A program made the position numbers and the translations under genes. 64,000 nucleotides of DNA from Rhodopirellula sp. (GTDB taxonomy: Bacteria; Planctomycetota; Planctomycetia; Pirellulales; Thermoguttaceae), in assembly GCA_012728855.1 (NCBI GenBank), contig JAAYEH010000281.1:62001-126000 (forward strand), written 5' to 3'. Under the pieces are notes generated by a model, which was not told where the DNA came from, made no database searches, and saw nothing but the letters and a program-made list of their open reading frames with translations. Shown piece by piece: positions 1 to 9,568 of this stretch (position 1 is the stretch's first letter; each line of letters opens with the position of its first letter).

Positions 1-544
1 TCTCGCCCGCCGCGCGTTTCTTGTTCATCGGATAGAAACACATTGCCGGCCAGGTGGGTAAATCGGGCGTGAGCCGCTGCCGGCGCATGATCTCCAGTCG
101 CCGCTGGTACTGTTTGCGTTTCGCTTCGTGTTCCTCGGAACCGGCCGGCAGTCCCTCAGCGACGAGACGTTCCGCATACCGCTCGGGCGAAGGAAGATAC
201 TCCGACACCTCGGTGATCGACACGTAAGACCACGTTGCCACCAGGCTCGAACCGAGCGGGCCCGCCATCACACGCTGGTGCAAACCGTCGACCGCCAACG
301 GATCCGGATCCATCGCCAGCAGCCCGAAGTCGGCCTTGTGCCCGCTGATGAGGAACGTCTGCAAACGAACCGGCGAACCTTCGCTCTCCGGCGCAAGCGC
401 CGCCACAAACTCGGTACAGCCGTCGCTGAGTTCGCTGGGACCGAGACTCCGAAGTTTCGCACGGTCAAAGCGATAGAAGTAGTGGCCGCAGTGCCAGCCC
501 TCCGTTGGCTGAAGCGAGATTTCCGGGCGAGGGTCGGAAGCCAT
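1..544 (-). CDS. hemQ: HemQ / chlorite-dismutase-family heme protein (coproheme decarboxylase-like), 3' end runs off the window
   Basis: Reverse-strand reading from ATG at 544: MASDPRPEISLQPTEGWHCGHYFYRFDRAKLRSLGPSELSDGCTEFVAALAPESEGSPVRLQTFLISGHKADFGLLAMDPDPLAVDGLHQRVMAGPLGSSLVATWSYVSITEVSEYLPSPERYAERL...TWPAMCFYPMNKKRAAG; pattern of the HemQ/Cld family. Absent from the ORF track, probably because it lacks an in-window stop. Confidence 0.8.
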   Translation of the reverse strand, partial: MASDPRPEISLQPTEGWHCGHYFYRFDRAKLRSLGPSELSDGCTEFVAALAPESEGSPVRLQTFLISGHKADFGLLAMDPDPLAVDGLHQRVMAGPLGSSLVATWSYVSITEVSEYLPSPERYAERLVAEGLPAGSEEHEAKRKQYQRRLEIMRRQRLTPDLPTWPAMCFYPMNKKRAAGE

Positions 545-709
545 GGACTCGGTTCGGTTGGAGGAATGAGAATAATCACCCGCCCAGAGGGCGAGAACCC
601 AGCAGCCCTGCTGCCAGGCATCGGTTTCGGCCAGCGCCAACGCCTCGGCCGCTAGCAGCAGTCGTGCTGCGCAGTAATAGGGCGGCTGGTTGTGTCTACT
701 TGCCGAGGC

Positions 710-1120
710 TCACGAAAGCAGCCGGTTCACACTATCAAGCAAGCGGTCCATCGGGAACGGCTTGCGGATGTAGTCGTCCACTCCGAGCATCTCGGCGTAA
801 GCCTTGTGGCGATTTCCCTCGTTGGCGGTAATCATGATGATCCGCACCGGAACACGACGCGTGCGACGCAGCTTTTCCAGCACGAGAAAACCACTCCGTT
901 TGGGCATCATCATGTCGAGGATGAGCAGGTCGGGGTCTTCCCGCTCCGCCAAAGCCAACCCCTGATTGCCGTCCCTCGCGACCAGTACGCCATAGCCGAG
1001 CGCTTCCAGAGCCACCCGCATCGACTCGACAATCTCGTAGTCGTCGTCGACCAGCAGGATCCGCTTGGCCTGACCGCTCCCCTTTTCTTCGCTGATTTCG
1101 TTCGTCGGTTCCTGCGACAT
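710..1120 (-). CDS. Single-domain response regulator receiver (CheY-like)
   Basis: ORF 710..1288 contains MSQEPTNEISEEKGSGQAKRILLVDDDYEIVESMRVALEALGYGV...DLLILDMMMPKRSG...MITA...YIRKPF; likely start is the internal Met at 1120. Confidence 0.9.
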   Translation of the reverse strand: MSQEPTNEISEEKGSGQAKRILLVDDDYEIVESMRVALEALGYGVLVARDGNQGLALAEREDPDLLILDMMMPKRSGFLVLEKLRRTRRVPVRIIMITANEGNRHKAYAEMLGVDDYIRKPFPMDRLLDSVNRLLS

Positions 1121-1361
1121 CACGTCCAATCCTGAAGGAACTACCGGGGCGGATATCCGCAAAGCGGAACCGAGCCGCCGGCGCGTGGGAGATCCCAAAC
1201 CCTTATCAATAGCCGACCAATCGAGGCGATGCAAGGCTCCCCCCGGAAGCCGTGTCGGTATTATACCGCCGGCGACTGCGGAAAACATGGGGTCCGGACA
1301 CCGCGCCGAAAGCGGGTCACGGGGTGTTATGCCTACACTGGAGGGTTATCGAATTCCCCGC

Positions 1362-2039
1362 CTACACTGAGAGCGAATCGGTTCGATCCTCGATGGCGCC
1401 GCCGCAAAGCGTTACCGATCGCTGCGCGTACGACGAGGCGAACTCCTGATGCGTCACCAACAGCACCGTACCACCTTGGCGGTGGAAGTCGCCTAATAGC
1501 TCCAGAACGGCCGTAGCGTTGTCCGGGTCGAGATTTCCGGTGGGCTCGTCGGCCAGAATCAGCCCGGGGCTGTTGATCATCGCCCGTGCAATGGCCACAC
1601 GCTGGCACTCGCCGGTACTCAATTCGGCGGGGCGATGGTTCATTCGATGCCCGAGGCCGAAGCTTTCGAGCAACTCACTCGCTCGCATCCGGGCCGGCCT
1701 TTTCCGTTGTGGCGAAGCCGCCACGGCCACGTTCTCCACGACAGTCAGATACGGGACGAGATGGAACGTCTGAAAGACGAAGCCGACCTGTTCGGCGCGA
1801 AATCGCGATCGCGCCGAAGCGGTCATTTCGCCAAGATCCTCCCCCGCCACAACGACCCGCCCGGACGTTGGCCGTCCCAGCCCGCCCACGATCGTCAACA
1901 GCGTCGACTTCCCAGAGCCGCTCGGACCGCGGACGACGACGAATTCGCCCGCCGCCACGTCCAGACTGACCTCAGACAACGCATGGACCGGTCCATCCGC
2001 CCTTCGGTACGTTTTCGTTACGTTCTCAAGATGAATCAT
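1362..2039 (-). CDS. ABC transporter ATP-binding protein (LolD/MacB type)
   Basis: Walker A GPSGSGKSTLL, signature LSTGECQRVAIARA, Walker B LILADEPTGNLD. Confidence 0.95.
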   Translation of the reverse strand: MIHLENVTKTYRRADGPVHALSEVSLDVAAGEFVVVRGPSGSGKSTLLTIVGGLGRPTSGRVVVAGEDLGEMTASARSRFRAEQVGFVFQTFHLVPYLTVVENVAVAASPQRKRPARMRASELLESFGLGHRMNHRPAELSTGECQRVAIARAMINSPGLILADEPTGNLDPDNATAVLELLGDFHRQGGTVLLVTHQEFASSYAQRSVTLCGGAIEDRTDSLSV

Positions 2040-2046
2040 CGCGTGA

Positions 2047-3408
2047 CTATTCCTGCGTACGTCGTCTCAGCACCACGAAACCGGCGGCGAGCACGGCGAC
2101 TGCCGCCACGAGGGCGCCGGCGCCCAAAGTCCACATCTGGCGTCGGAAGAGGGGTGTCGCCCCCGATCCGGTATCGGCAACGGCGACCGGCGTGGCACTC
2201 GTTCGCTCTGCCGCGGAAACGGCGGCGGGGGCCGTTTGCTCGGCGGTGGTTACGGATGCCGGCGCTACGACACCCTCTTCGCTCGGCTTCGAGGCCGCCT
2301 CCGAAACGGCCGGTTCCGATGATTTCATCGTCTCCGCGCTCTCGGTATTTCCGGCAGCGTCGACAGCAGCGCCGCTTGGTTCGGCGGGCATCTCTTGATA
2401 TCCGAAACCCGTCGGGGTGAGCGTGGGATCATCGGCGGCCATGCGGTCCGCGGTCGATTCCCAGTCCCATTGGAACAGCAGATCGACGCCGGGATTCTGC
2501 TCCTTGACCATACAAGAGCAGGCGCCTGCCAGAAACGCCACCAGTTGGCAGAGGTTTTCTACCGTAACCCCTTTCCCGATGTACGGTTCCATCGATCGCC
2601 CGCGACCGTAGACAGCGAAGACCATCGGTTCATCGCGATATTCGTGCAGATCCGGTTCGATCTTCATCAGGCTCTCGAGGAGCCACTTTTCCGCCGGGTC
2701 GGTCCGCGCGAGTGTCGCGGTAGCCAGTTCCAGTCGGCTGGCGGCCGCAAGGGCGTCTTCCGCCGCCTCGTCCGTCGCCGCGCCCGGCATGGGCGGCACG
2801 CCGGGGTCGATCGAAGCTACCGGGATCTGCCCCGAAGCGGCCTGAGCGATGGTCTCGCGAATGGCCTCTTTCACGCGCGTGTTCTCCACTTCATCCTTGC
2901 CAGGAATCAGCAGGAGCACGGCGGCATTTCCCTGGTCGAGCAGTTCTCCCAGTCGCGTTCGCATCGGAGACGACACCATTGCCGCCACCGCCGCCTCATC
3001 CAGACGGCTCGCGGAGAGTTCCACTCCCCACGGTGAAAGCACCACATGGATCGGCAACGGCCCTTCCGAATGCGCTTTCAGCGCCTCGCGCACGGGCGGA
3101 GGCAGCTTTTCCGGCTTCCATTGGTCCAGATCGATCGGCTCGAGCACCACATTCGCCGTCGCCGACTCGTTTTTGGACGCTTCACGGAGCATTTTATGCA
3201 CCGGCTCATCCTTGGCATCCGGTTCGCCCCGGTGCAGATAGCAGACCACGAAAGGCGACGACGCCCAGTTGTACATGGCGTAGCGATACACGGGCGTTGT
3301 ACATGCGCGAATCGTGGGCTGGGTGCCGGCGAAACCCAGAATCGCGACCACGAAGCCCCGGGCAATGAACGTGGCTACTGCTTTTGGCCCAACGAAATGC
3401 TGCGACAT
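2047..3408 (-). CDS. Uncharacterised protein with N-terminal hydrophobic segment and C-terminal TM anchor, upstream of the ABC ATPase
   Basis: 453-aa ORF; C-terminus LGAGALVAAVAVLAAGFVVLRRR is a TM helix; 7-nt gap to the ATPase suggests an operon. Confidence 0.8.
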   Translation of the reverse strand: MSQHFVGPKAVATFIARGFVVAILGFAGTQPTIRACTTPVYRYAMYNWASSPFVVCYLHRGEPDAKDEPVHKMLREASKNESATANVVLEPIDLDQWKPEKLPPPVREALKAHSEGPLPIHVVLSPWGVELSASRLDEAAVAAMVSSPMRTRLGELLDQGNAAVLLLIPGKDEVENTRVKEAIRETIAQAASGQIPVASIDPGVPPMPGAATDEAAEDALAAASRLELATATLARTDPAEKWLLESLMKIEPDLHEYRDEPMVFAVYGRGRSMEPYIGKGVTVENLCQLVAFLAGACSCMVKEQNPGVDLLFQWDWESTADRMAADDPTLTPTGFGYQEMPAEPSGAAVDAAGNTESAETMKSSEPAVSEAASKPSEEGVVAPASVTTAEQTAPAAVSAAERTSATPVAVADTGSGATPLFRRQMWTLGAGALVAAVAVLAAGFVVLRRRTQE

Positions 3409-3670
3409 GATTCCCCCAAAAAATCAACCATCTGCCATACCACCATATATATGGGCCGCAGCGGCAGAAAGCAAATCCGGACAGGCCAGGCGTCGGCGTT
3501 TTCGCTGGTTCTGGACAGAATGTCACGCCACCATAGCGTCATGCGATTGCCACCCACGCCAAGTGGAAGTACCGCTTGATGAACGCCATCGACACGGGGC
3601 AGAGCCTGGACGGATTCGCGGCAAGATTTCGGCCGAAAACCGGGCATGGTTCAAGAGCGGGTCGCAACCA

Positions 3671-3780
3671 GTAGATCCCGCTTGCCGAGCGGGACGTGAG
3701 CGGCTAAGTGAAGTTTCCACTCGGTGGGGTGACAGGACGCCAACCCCGCGCCCAGATCCCGCTCGGCAAGCGGGATCTAC
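3671..3780. repeat. F1 REP-like convergent pair (3671-3695 and 3754-3780)
   Basis: GTAGATCCCGCTTGCCGAGCGGGA ... AGATCCCGCTCGGCAAGCGGGATCTAC. Confidence 0.9.
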
Positions 3781-3869
3781 CTTCTGTTACCTCCCAACGT
3801 CGCGATTTGAACCAGGCCGAAAACCGCTCCGTCGGTCCGTTCTCCCTTCCCAGCCTGCGTGCCGCGTCG

Positions 3870-5048
3870 TCAAATCCGCTCGACCGCCATGGCGACGGCC
3901 TCGCCACCGCCGATGCAGAGTGAAACGATGCCCCGCCTGGCGTCGCGGTGTTTCATGGCGGCCAGCAGCGTGACCAGCACGCGGGCGCCGCTGGCGCCGA
4001 TGGGGTGCCCCAGGGCTACGGCGCCGCCGTGGACGTTCAGCTTGTCGTGCGGGATGCCGATATCCTTCATCGCGGCCATCGGGACCACGGAAAAGGCCTC
4101 GTTGATCTCGAACAGATCGACGTTGTCCACGCTCCAGCCTACGCGATCCATGAGCTTACGTATTGCGCCGATCGGCGCGAGCGTAAACCATTCGGGCTCG
4201 CGGGAAAAGCTGGAGTAACCGACGATCTTCGCCTGCGGACTGGCTTGAAGCAAATCCGCTTTCTCCGCCGAGAGCACGACCACCGCGGCGGCGCCGTCGT
4301 TGACGCTGGAGGCGTTGCCGGCGGTGACCGTCCCCGCTTTGTCGAATGCTGCGCGGAGTTGCCGAAGCTTCTCCTCGTTAAACCGGGAGGGCTCTTCGTC
4401 CTGGCTGACGACGGTCGTTCCCTTGCGCCCCGGCGCCTCCACGGAGACGATCTCCTCGGCCATCGCACCGTTGGCCTGGGATTCCAGCGCGCGCTGGTAG
4501 CTCGACACCGCGAAGTTGTCGACATCCTGCCGGGTAAACGAATACTGCTCGGCGCAGCGATCGCCGCAGCTACCCATATGCATGTTGTTATAGACGTCCC
4601 ACAAGCCGTCGCTGATCATCGAATCGATCAGTTCGCCGTGGCCCATGCGATAGCCGGTTCGGGCTTTCGGCAGCAGGTAGGGGGCGCGCGACATGCTCTC
4701 TGTTCCGCCGGCGACGACCACCGACGCATCGCCGCAGCGGATCGCCTGAGCGGCAAGCATCACGGCTTTCAGCCCCGAGCCGCATACCTTATTCACGGTG
4801 GTGGCGCCGACCGACGGCGCCAATCCGGCGCCGATGGCTGCCTGGCGAGCGACATTTTGCCCGAGCCCGGCGCTGAGCACATTGCCGAAGATCACCTCGT
4901 CGACCTGTCCGGCCGACACTCGGGCTCGTTCAAGTGCGGCACGGATAACCGTGCTTCCGAGGGCGGCAGCCGGCACTTCGGCCAGCGACCCCGACAGTGA
5001 GCCGATCGGCGTGCGGACTCCTCCAGCCAGAACAATTTTGCCATCCAT
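3870..5048 (-). CDS. Thiolase family protein / acetyl-CoA C-acetyltransferase
   Basis: VNKVCGSGLKAVMLAAQAI, NVHGGAVALGHPIGASGAR, CIGGGEAVAMAVE motifs of thiolases. Confidence 0.95.
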   Translation of the reverse strand: MDGKIVLAGGVRTPIGSLSGSLAEVPAAALGSTVIRAALERARVSAGQVDEVIFGNVLSAGLGQNVARQAAIGAGLAPSVGATTVNKVCGSGLKAVMLAAQAIRCGDASVVVAGGTESMSRAPYLLPKARTGYRMGHGELIDSMISDGLWDVYNNMHMGSCGDRCAEQYSFTRQDVDNFAVSSYQRALESQANGAMAEEIVSVEAPGRKGTTVVSQDEEPSRFNEEKLRQLRAAFDKAGTVTAGNASSVNDGAAAVVVLSAEKADLLQASPQAKIVGYSSFSREPEWFTLAPIGAIRKLMDRVGWSVDNVDLFEINEAFSVVPMAAMKDIGIPHDKLNVHGGAVALGHPIGASGARVLVTLLAAMKHRDARRGIVSLCIGGGEAVAMAVERI

Positions 5049-5393
5049 CAGGTATTCCCTTCCGTCGATGCGCCGTTATTCTCTAATCTGCCGGTTGGTC
5101 GAAGGTTCTGCTTCGGACATGCAGGCGATCTCTTCATTTTGCTCTTGCACAAACAGTGGCTGTCGACCTTCGCATATCGTAGCTTCGCGACAAGTAAAAA
5201 GTCAATCTTGCTTTGCACAAGTCATTTTCTTACCAACGCTCATGCCATTGCCTTCTACAGACCCAAGGGTTGAGTCGAGGGCGGCGCTGGTGGCTGCTTT
5301 GTTGTACGTTTGCACTACAGAGCGTAGAATTTCGCCAAACGCGGCCTGACCGATGGTCCGGCGATCTATCCTTGTTCCACGGGAGTTTTATCG

Positions 5394-6206
5394 ATGCGGA
5401 TCGAAGAGAAGGTTGCGGTCATTACGGGCGCCGGAAGCGGAATCGGGCGCGCGGTGGCTCGGGAATTGGCGAAGCGGGGAGCCGGAACCATTGTTCTTGT
5501 CGACTGTTCGGACGCGGTTCGCGATCTCGCACGGGAGGTCGAAGCGGAATCGAAGACCCGCACGGACGCCTGTGTTGGAGATGTAACCGACGTGGCGTTC
5601 CGCGCAGAGGTGTTCGACCATGTGATCCGTCGCCACGGTGTGCCGCGGATCTGCGTTCCCGCGGCGGGCATAACTCGCGATCGTCTCGCCGCCCGAGTGG
5701 ATAAGCAAACCGGAAGGGCGGAACTCTATCCGATTGAGCACTTCCGGCAGGTGATCGAGGTGAACCTGGTGGCGCCCGTCTACTGGGCGCTGGAGATGGT
5801 TGGCCGGATTGCCGAGGATCGCCTGGCACGCGGCCTGAAACGGTGGGAGCCGGAGGAACACGTCCAGGGGACGGTGATCTTCATCGGCTCGGTCTCTTCG
5901 CAAGGGAACAAGGGGCAGATTGCCTACGCGGCAACCAAGGCGGCGCTGCCAGGGGCGGCGGCGACGTTAACCAAAGAGGCGATCTTTCACGGTGTCCGCT
6001 GCGGCGTGATCCACCCGGGATTCACGGATACGCCGATGGTTCATGCCCTGGGCGACGATTTCATCCGCGAGCGCATCCTGCCGGCGACCCAGTTGCGCCG
6101 CCTGATCACCCCGGAAGAAATTGCCGACGCCGTCTGCTTCATGATCGGCAATTCGGCCGTGAGCGGAGAGATCTGGACCGATGCCGGCTGGCACCCCCAG
6201 GCGTGA
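5394..6206 (+). CDS. SDR family oxidoreductase
   Basis: VAVITGAGSGIGRAVARELA; YAATKAAL; GVIHPGFTDTPM. Confidence 0.92.
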   Translation: MRIEEKVAVITGAGSGIGRAVARELAKRGAGTIVLVDCSDAVRDLAREVEAESKTRTDACVGDVTDVAFRAEVFDHVIRRHGVPRICVPAAGITRDRLAARVDKQTGRAELYPIEHFRQVIEVNLVAPVYWALEMVGRIAEDRLARGLKRWEPEEHVQGTVIFIGSVSSQGNKGQIAYAATKAALPGAAATLTKEAIFHGVRCGVIHPGFTDTPMVHALGDDFIRERILPATQLRRLITPEEIADAVCFMIGNSAVSGEIWTDAGWHPQA

Positions 6207-6277
6207 GAGTAGAAAAGAGGATGTCGCAATCGAGTTGCAGCATGCCACGCCGGCAGGGCGGAATGGTCGCGACAGGC

Positions 6278-6385
6278 GAGGTGCCATCAACCGCCGCCGA
6301 TCGCGGCTACTCCGACGACGAGATCCGGAAGATCCTCGCCGCCAATATGCTCCGCGTGGCGAGGGCGGCGTTGGAAGGTGTGTAG
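6278..6385 (+). pseudogene. C-terminal remnant of a membrane dipeptidase (peptidase M19)-like protein
   Basis: The end of ORF 5843..6385 reads ...AADRGYSDDEIRKILAANMLRVARAALEGV*, the characteristic M19 C-terminal motif; no upstream catalytic part is present. Confidence 0.5.
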
Positions 6386-6707
6386 CGAAGGAAGACGCCG
6401 GTGTCGCAGAGGTCGCGGAGTACGAGAAAGCCAGCCGTCACGCGCTAACGACGTCTCCGCCACACCGCTTCTTCATCCGGCTAGCACGTCCGGCTGTAGT
6501 CGAACCCCCGCTGGATGATGTTGACCATGGCAGCATCGGCATAAATGTCGCTGGAGAAGGTGACTGTTAACGGCTTCAAAAAGAGCTTCTTTTCCCGCCG
6601 ACCCCAGCGGCGTTGCACCGAACACACCACAAGGGAACCCGCCGGTCAAACAGAATTCGGGTGTCTTTTCTTGGGTGTCGGCTATCCTTTTTCAAACGTG
6701 AACGTAG

Positions 6708-6713
6708 TATAAT
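6708..6713 (+). promoter_or_regulatory. Candidate -10 box (TATAAT) upstream of the GlsB/YeaQ-like gene
   Basis: AACGTAGTATAATCACGGG; no convincing -35, ~110-nt leader. Confidence 0.3.
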
Positions 6714-6822
6714 CACGGGTTGTGTCGGGAGGCTGGAAGGTTCGGATTCGTCCGCACCACCAGCGAAGTCGCTTCCTTCGTGGCAGTTTTTCCGCATCTC
6801 TTCTCGCATGAGGAATATGCAC

Positions 6823-7089
6823 ATGGGTATCACAACGGTGGTTTCGTGGATTGTGTTCGGACTGATTGTGGGCGCAATCGCCAGGCTCCTGATGCCGGGA
6901 CGGCAGAACATGGGTTGGTTGATGACGATCGTCCTGGGCATCGTCGGTTCTTTCGCGGGTGGGGCATTGTCGACACTGTTGTTTGGAAGTTCGGACGGCG
7001 GCTTCCATCCGGGCGGTTGGATTATGTCCATTATCGGTGCGCTGATTCTGCTGATCGCCTATTCAACGCTCGCTGCAAAAAAACACTGA
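6823..7089 (+). CDS. GlsB/YeaQ/YmgE family (transglycosylase-associated) small membrane protein
   Basis: MGITTVVSWIVFGLIVGAIARLLMPGRQNMGWLMTIVLGIVGSFAGG...; typical GlsB/YeaQ. The listed ORF start (6613) is over-extended. Confidence 0.92.
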   Translation: MGITTVVSWIVFGLIVGAIARLLMPGRQNMGWLMTIVLGIVGSFAGGALSTLLFGSSDGGFHPGGWIMSIIGALILLIAYSTLAAKKH

Positions 7090-7172
7090 AATCTTGCGCT
7101 CGAAGTGCCGGCTTCTGATACGGCAACAAACGACGTAGATAAGCACAAGAAAGACCAAGGAGGAACCCTACC

Positions 7173-7670
7173 ATGCGGCGTCGAAACGGCTGGCTGCTTT
7201 GTTTGGGACTGGCAATCGCGGCGATGGGCGGTTGCCGCGAGCAACCACCCGACCGCTGGGATGCGGCCCAGGAAGCGAGTTCTCAATCCCCCGAGGCTGT
7301 TTCCAGTGAAGCGGTGGAGGGGGGTGAGTTCAACCGATTCTTCCCCCAGGTGGAGACGCCTTGGGACATCGTTTTCAAACAGGAGAAGACCGGCTTTGCC
7401 CAGGCAAGCCTGCAATTCGAAGCGCGCGAGGTCGCCGTGCTCTCCGTGTCGGACACGAAGAGCAATCCCGCGGCGGCGGAAAAATTCAAGGATTCCCAGC
7501 GGAACCTGGAGGGCATGCCCGTCGTTGAAATTGGCGAGCAGGCAACCGCCATCCTCGTGAACGATCGCTTCCAGGTCCAAGTCCGTTCGATGGATCCCGT
7601 CGTCGGGCCCCAAGAACGCGACGAGTGGCTAACCAGGTTCAATTTGCAGGCGATCGGCCGGATTCAATGA
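7173..7670 (+). CDS. Predicted lipoprotein of unknown function
   Basis: MRRRNGWLLCLGLAIAAMGGCREQ: lipobox-like AMGGC; 165 aa. Confidence 0.8.
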   Translation: MRRRNGWLLCLGLAIAAMGGCREQPPDRWDAAQEASSQSPEAVSSEAVEGGEFNRFFPQVETPWDIVFKQEKTGFAQASLQFEAREVAVLSVSDTKSNPAAAEKFKDSQRNLEGMPVVEIGEQATAILVNDRFQVQVRSMDPVVGPQERDEWLTRFNLQAIGRIQ

Positions 7671-7691
7671 CCAGGATTCAGGAGACCCAAG

Positions 7692-8579
7692 ATGAGTAAG
7701 CCCATCCACAAAGTCGTCGACGACTTACCCGATTCGAACATGACCGTTCGCTTGCTTCAAGCCCTGGATTGGGTCGTGCCAGGGCAATGGAAGAACGTCG
7801 TAGGCTTCGAGAACACGATCAAGGCGGTCACGGGTGAGTCGGACCAGAAGTTCATCCAGCAGGCGGGTGAGCGGGCCATCGCCCTCTACAACGACAAGTC
7901 GCAAGGTTATCAGCGCGCCTTGTGGCTCTACCAGACGGTCGACGTCGTGCAGGGGGTTGCCGGCTTCACGGCGTTCCTGGCCAAGGTCGGCGAAAGCATC
8001 AGTTTTCTCTCTTTTCTCGACAAGCTAACTCCCAAAGCCGACAAAACGCAGGCCATCGATCTGGGACTCAAGGTGGTCTCGGAGATCGCCTGCTTCTGCC
8101 AGATCAACGGCTTGCCCGGGGACAGCGTGGGTGATTTCGTCGAATCGTTGGCCGACTACAAGCACGAGGCGCTCATGCGCATGGCCGCGCTGGTCTGCGT
8201 CGACGGCTTGATCCCACTTGGCCCGGACTTCATCGACAAGGGCTTGTCTTTGCTCGACAAGGCCGGTGTGTCCGAATTGGAAAAGAACAGCCGGTTCAAC
8301 CAGATTAAAGGGTATATTCCGGGCAAGAACACGGCGGAACAACTCAACTTCATGCAGCGGGGACTGACCTCGGTGAAGGACTGGTCCAGGTCTTTCGTCG
8401 CTTCAAGATCGCTGAGCGTGGAGAAGATCGTCGGGAGTCTGCGCGGCAGAATCCAGGGCGTGGAAAGCCACCTGGATTACCTGGGCGCGTTTCTCGACAT
8501 GGGCGTCAATTATTTCGAGCACACGGGTACGCAATCGATCGCCCGCAGTCTCATCGCGCGAGCCGCCGCGGAGATTTAG
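7692..8579 (+). CDS. Uncharacterised protein (295 aa)
   Basis: Full-length ORF directly downstream of the lipoprotein gene; no family recognised. Confidence 0.8.
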   Translation: MSKPIHKVVDDLPDSNMTVRLLQALDWVVPGQWKNVVGFENTIKAVTGESDQKFIQQAGERAIALYNDKSQGYQRALWLYQTVDVVQGVAGFTAFLAKVGESISFLSFLDKLTPKADKTQAIDLGLKVVSEIACFCQINGLPGDSVGDFVESLADYKHEALMRMAALVCVDGLIPLGPDFIDKGLSLLDKAGVSELEKNSRFNQIKGYIPGKNTAEQLNFMQRGLTSVKDWSRSFVASRSLSVEKIVGSLRGRIQGVESHLDYLGAFLDMGVNYFEHTGTQSIARSLIARAAAEI

Positions 8580-8581
8580 AA

Positions 8582-8671
8582 CCTATGCCAAAACCGTCGG
8601 GGACTGGCTCATTTTGCGGAGTCTTCGGAGCAAAATGTGCCTGTCCCCTTCTCATCGAGGTTTGGGGATAG
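8582..8671. repeat. F3 palindromic element
   Basis: CCAAAACCGTCGGGGACTGGCTCATTTTGCGGAGTCTTCGGAGCAAAATGTGCCTGTCCCC...GGTTTGGGGATAG. Confidence 0.9.
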
Positions 8672-8720
8672 AATCTCAGAACGGTCGGAGAGGGCTGCCG
8701 AGAATCGGTGCCGACAGCGG

Positions 8721-9167
8721 TTATCGGCCATCGCCATCGCGTTTCAACAGATCGCGGATCTCCGTCAGCAGTTCCTGGTCTCTTGTAGGTGGCGGTGGGG
8801 CGGCGGCTTCCGCCTTCTTCGCCTTCATCACCAGGCCTAGGAATTTCACGATGAAAATATACAGCGCCAACGACACGATTAAGAAGTTGACGATTTCACC
8901 CAGAAACAGGCCGTAGGGGATCTCCTTGCCGTCGATCACCCATTTCCAGCCGAGGTAACCCTGCTCGCCGGGCATGATCACGCTGATCAACGGCATGATG
9001 AGGTGCTTGACGAGCGAATCGATGATCTTGCCGAAGGCAGCGCCGATGATGACGCCAACGGCCAGATCGATCACGTTCCCTTTGAAGGCAAAGTTCTTGA
9101 ACTCGTCGAAGAGCGAGAATGCCTTCTTCCTGGCGTCAAACGGAATGGGTTGCTTCGCGGGATCCAT
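8721..9167 (-). CDS. mscL: Large-conductance mechanosensitive channel MscL
   Basis: FDEFKNFAFKGNVIDLAVGVIIGAAFGKIIDSLVKHLIMPLISVI...GLFLGEIVNFLIVSLALYIFIVK; Met start at 9167 rather than 9812. Confidence 0.97.
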   Translation of the reverse strand: MDPAKQPIPFDARKKAFSLFDEFKNFAFKGNVIDLAVGVIIGAAFGKIIDSLVKHLIMPLISVIMPGEQGYLGWKWVIDGKEIPYGLFLGEIVNFLIVSLALYIFIVKFLGLVMKAKKAEAAAPPPPTRDQELLTEIRDLLKRDGDGR

Positions 9168-9355
9168 GGGATTGCCCTCCTGGTAGTGAGAACCGAACGC
9201 CCGGCAGATAAGTGATAGGAAACCTGAGCTGCCACACGCGCTGAGTCTAGGGCGGAAGAATTGAGTAGTCAAGGGGGTGCAGGGAGGAAGAACAACGGGA
9301 TATTCTGGCTGGGTGGCCATGCTTATTCGGCATCGGCGCGTGCGGTTGTGTGGCA

Positions 9356-9409
9356 CTGCTTGGAACTGAATGTCGGCATCATAGTAATATTTCCGCCAAT
9401 CTCCAAGCT
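9356..9409. repeat. F5 hairpin element
   Basis: CTGCTTGGAACTGAATG...CAATCTCCAAGC. Confidence 0.6.
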
Positions 9410-9568
9410 CGGCGAATGGTCGATGGAAAACATCGGATAATGCTTCCGCTCGCCGGGGGAAGTCATCTTGAGGGCTTGTCTGGCTAACGACGCTGGAAGA
9501 AGCAGCCGAGAGGCGGGGCCGAGTCCTCTTGGAGGGAAGCGATCGAGTTAGTTCAGAACAGCCGATTC

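Noticed and set aside
128-655. 175-aa plus-strand ORF at the left edge
   Set aside because: Antisense to the HemQ-like gene.
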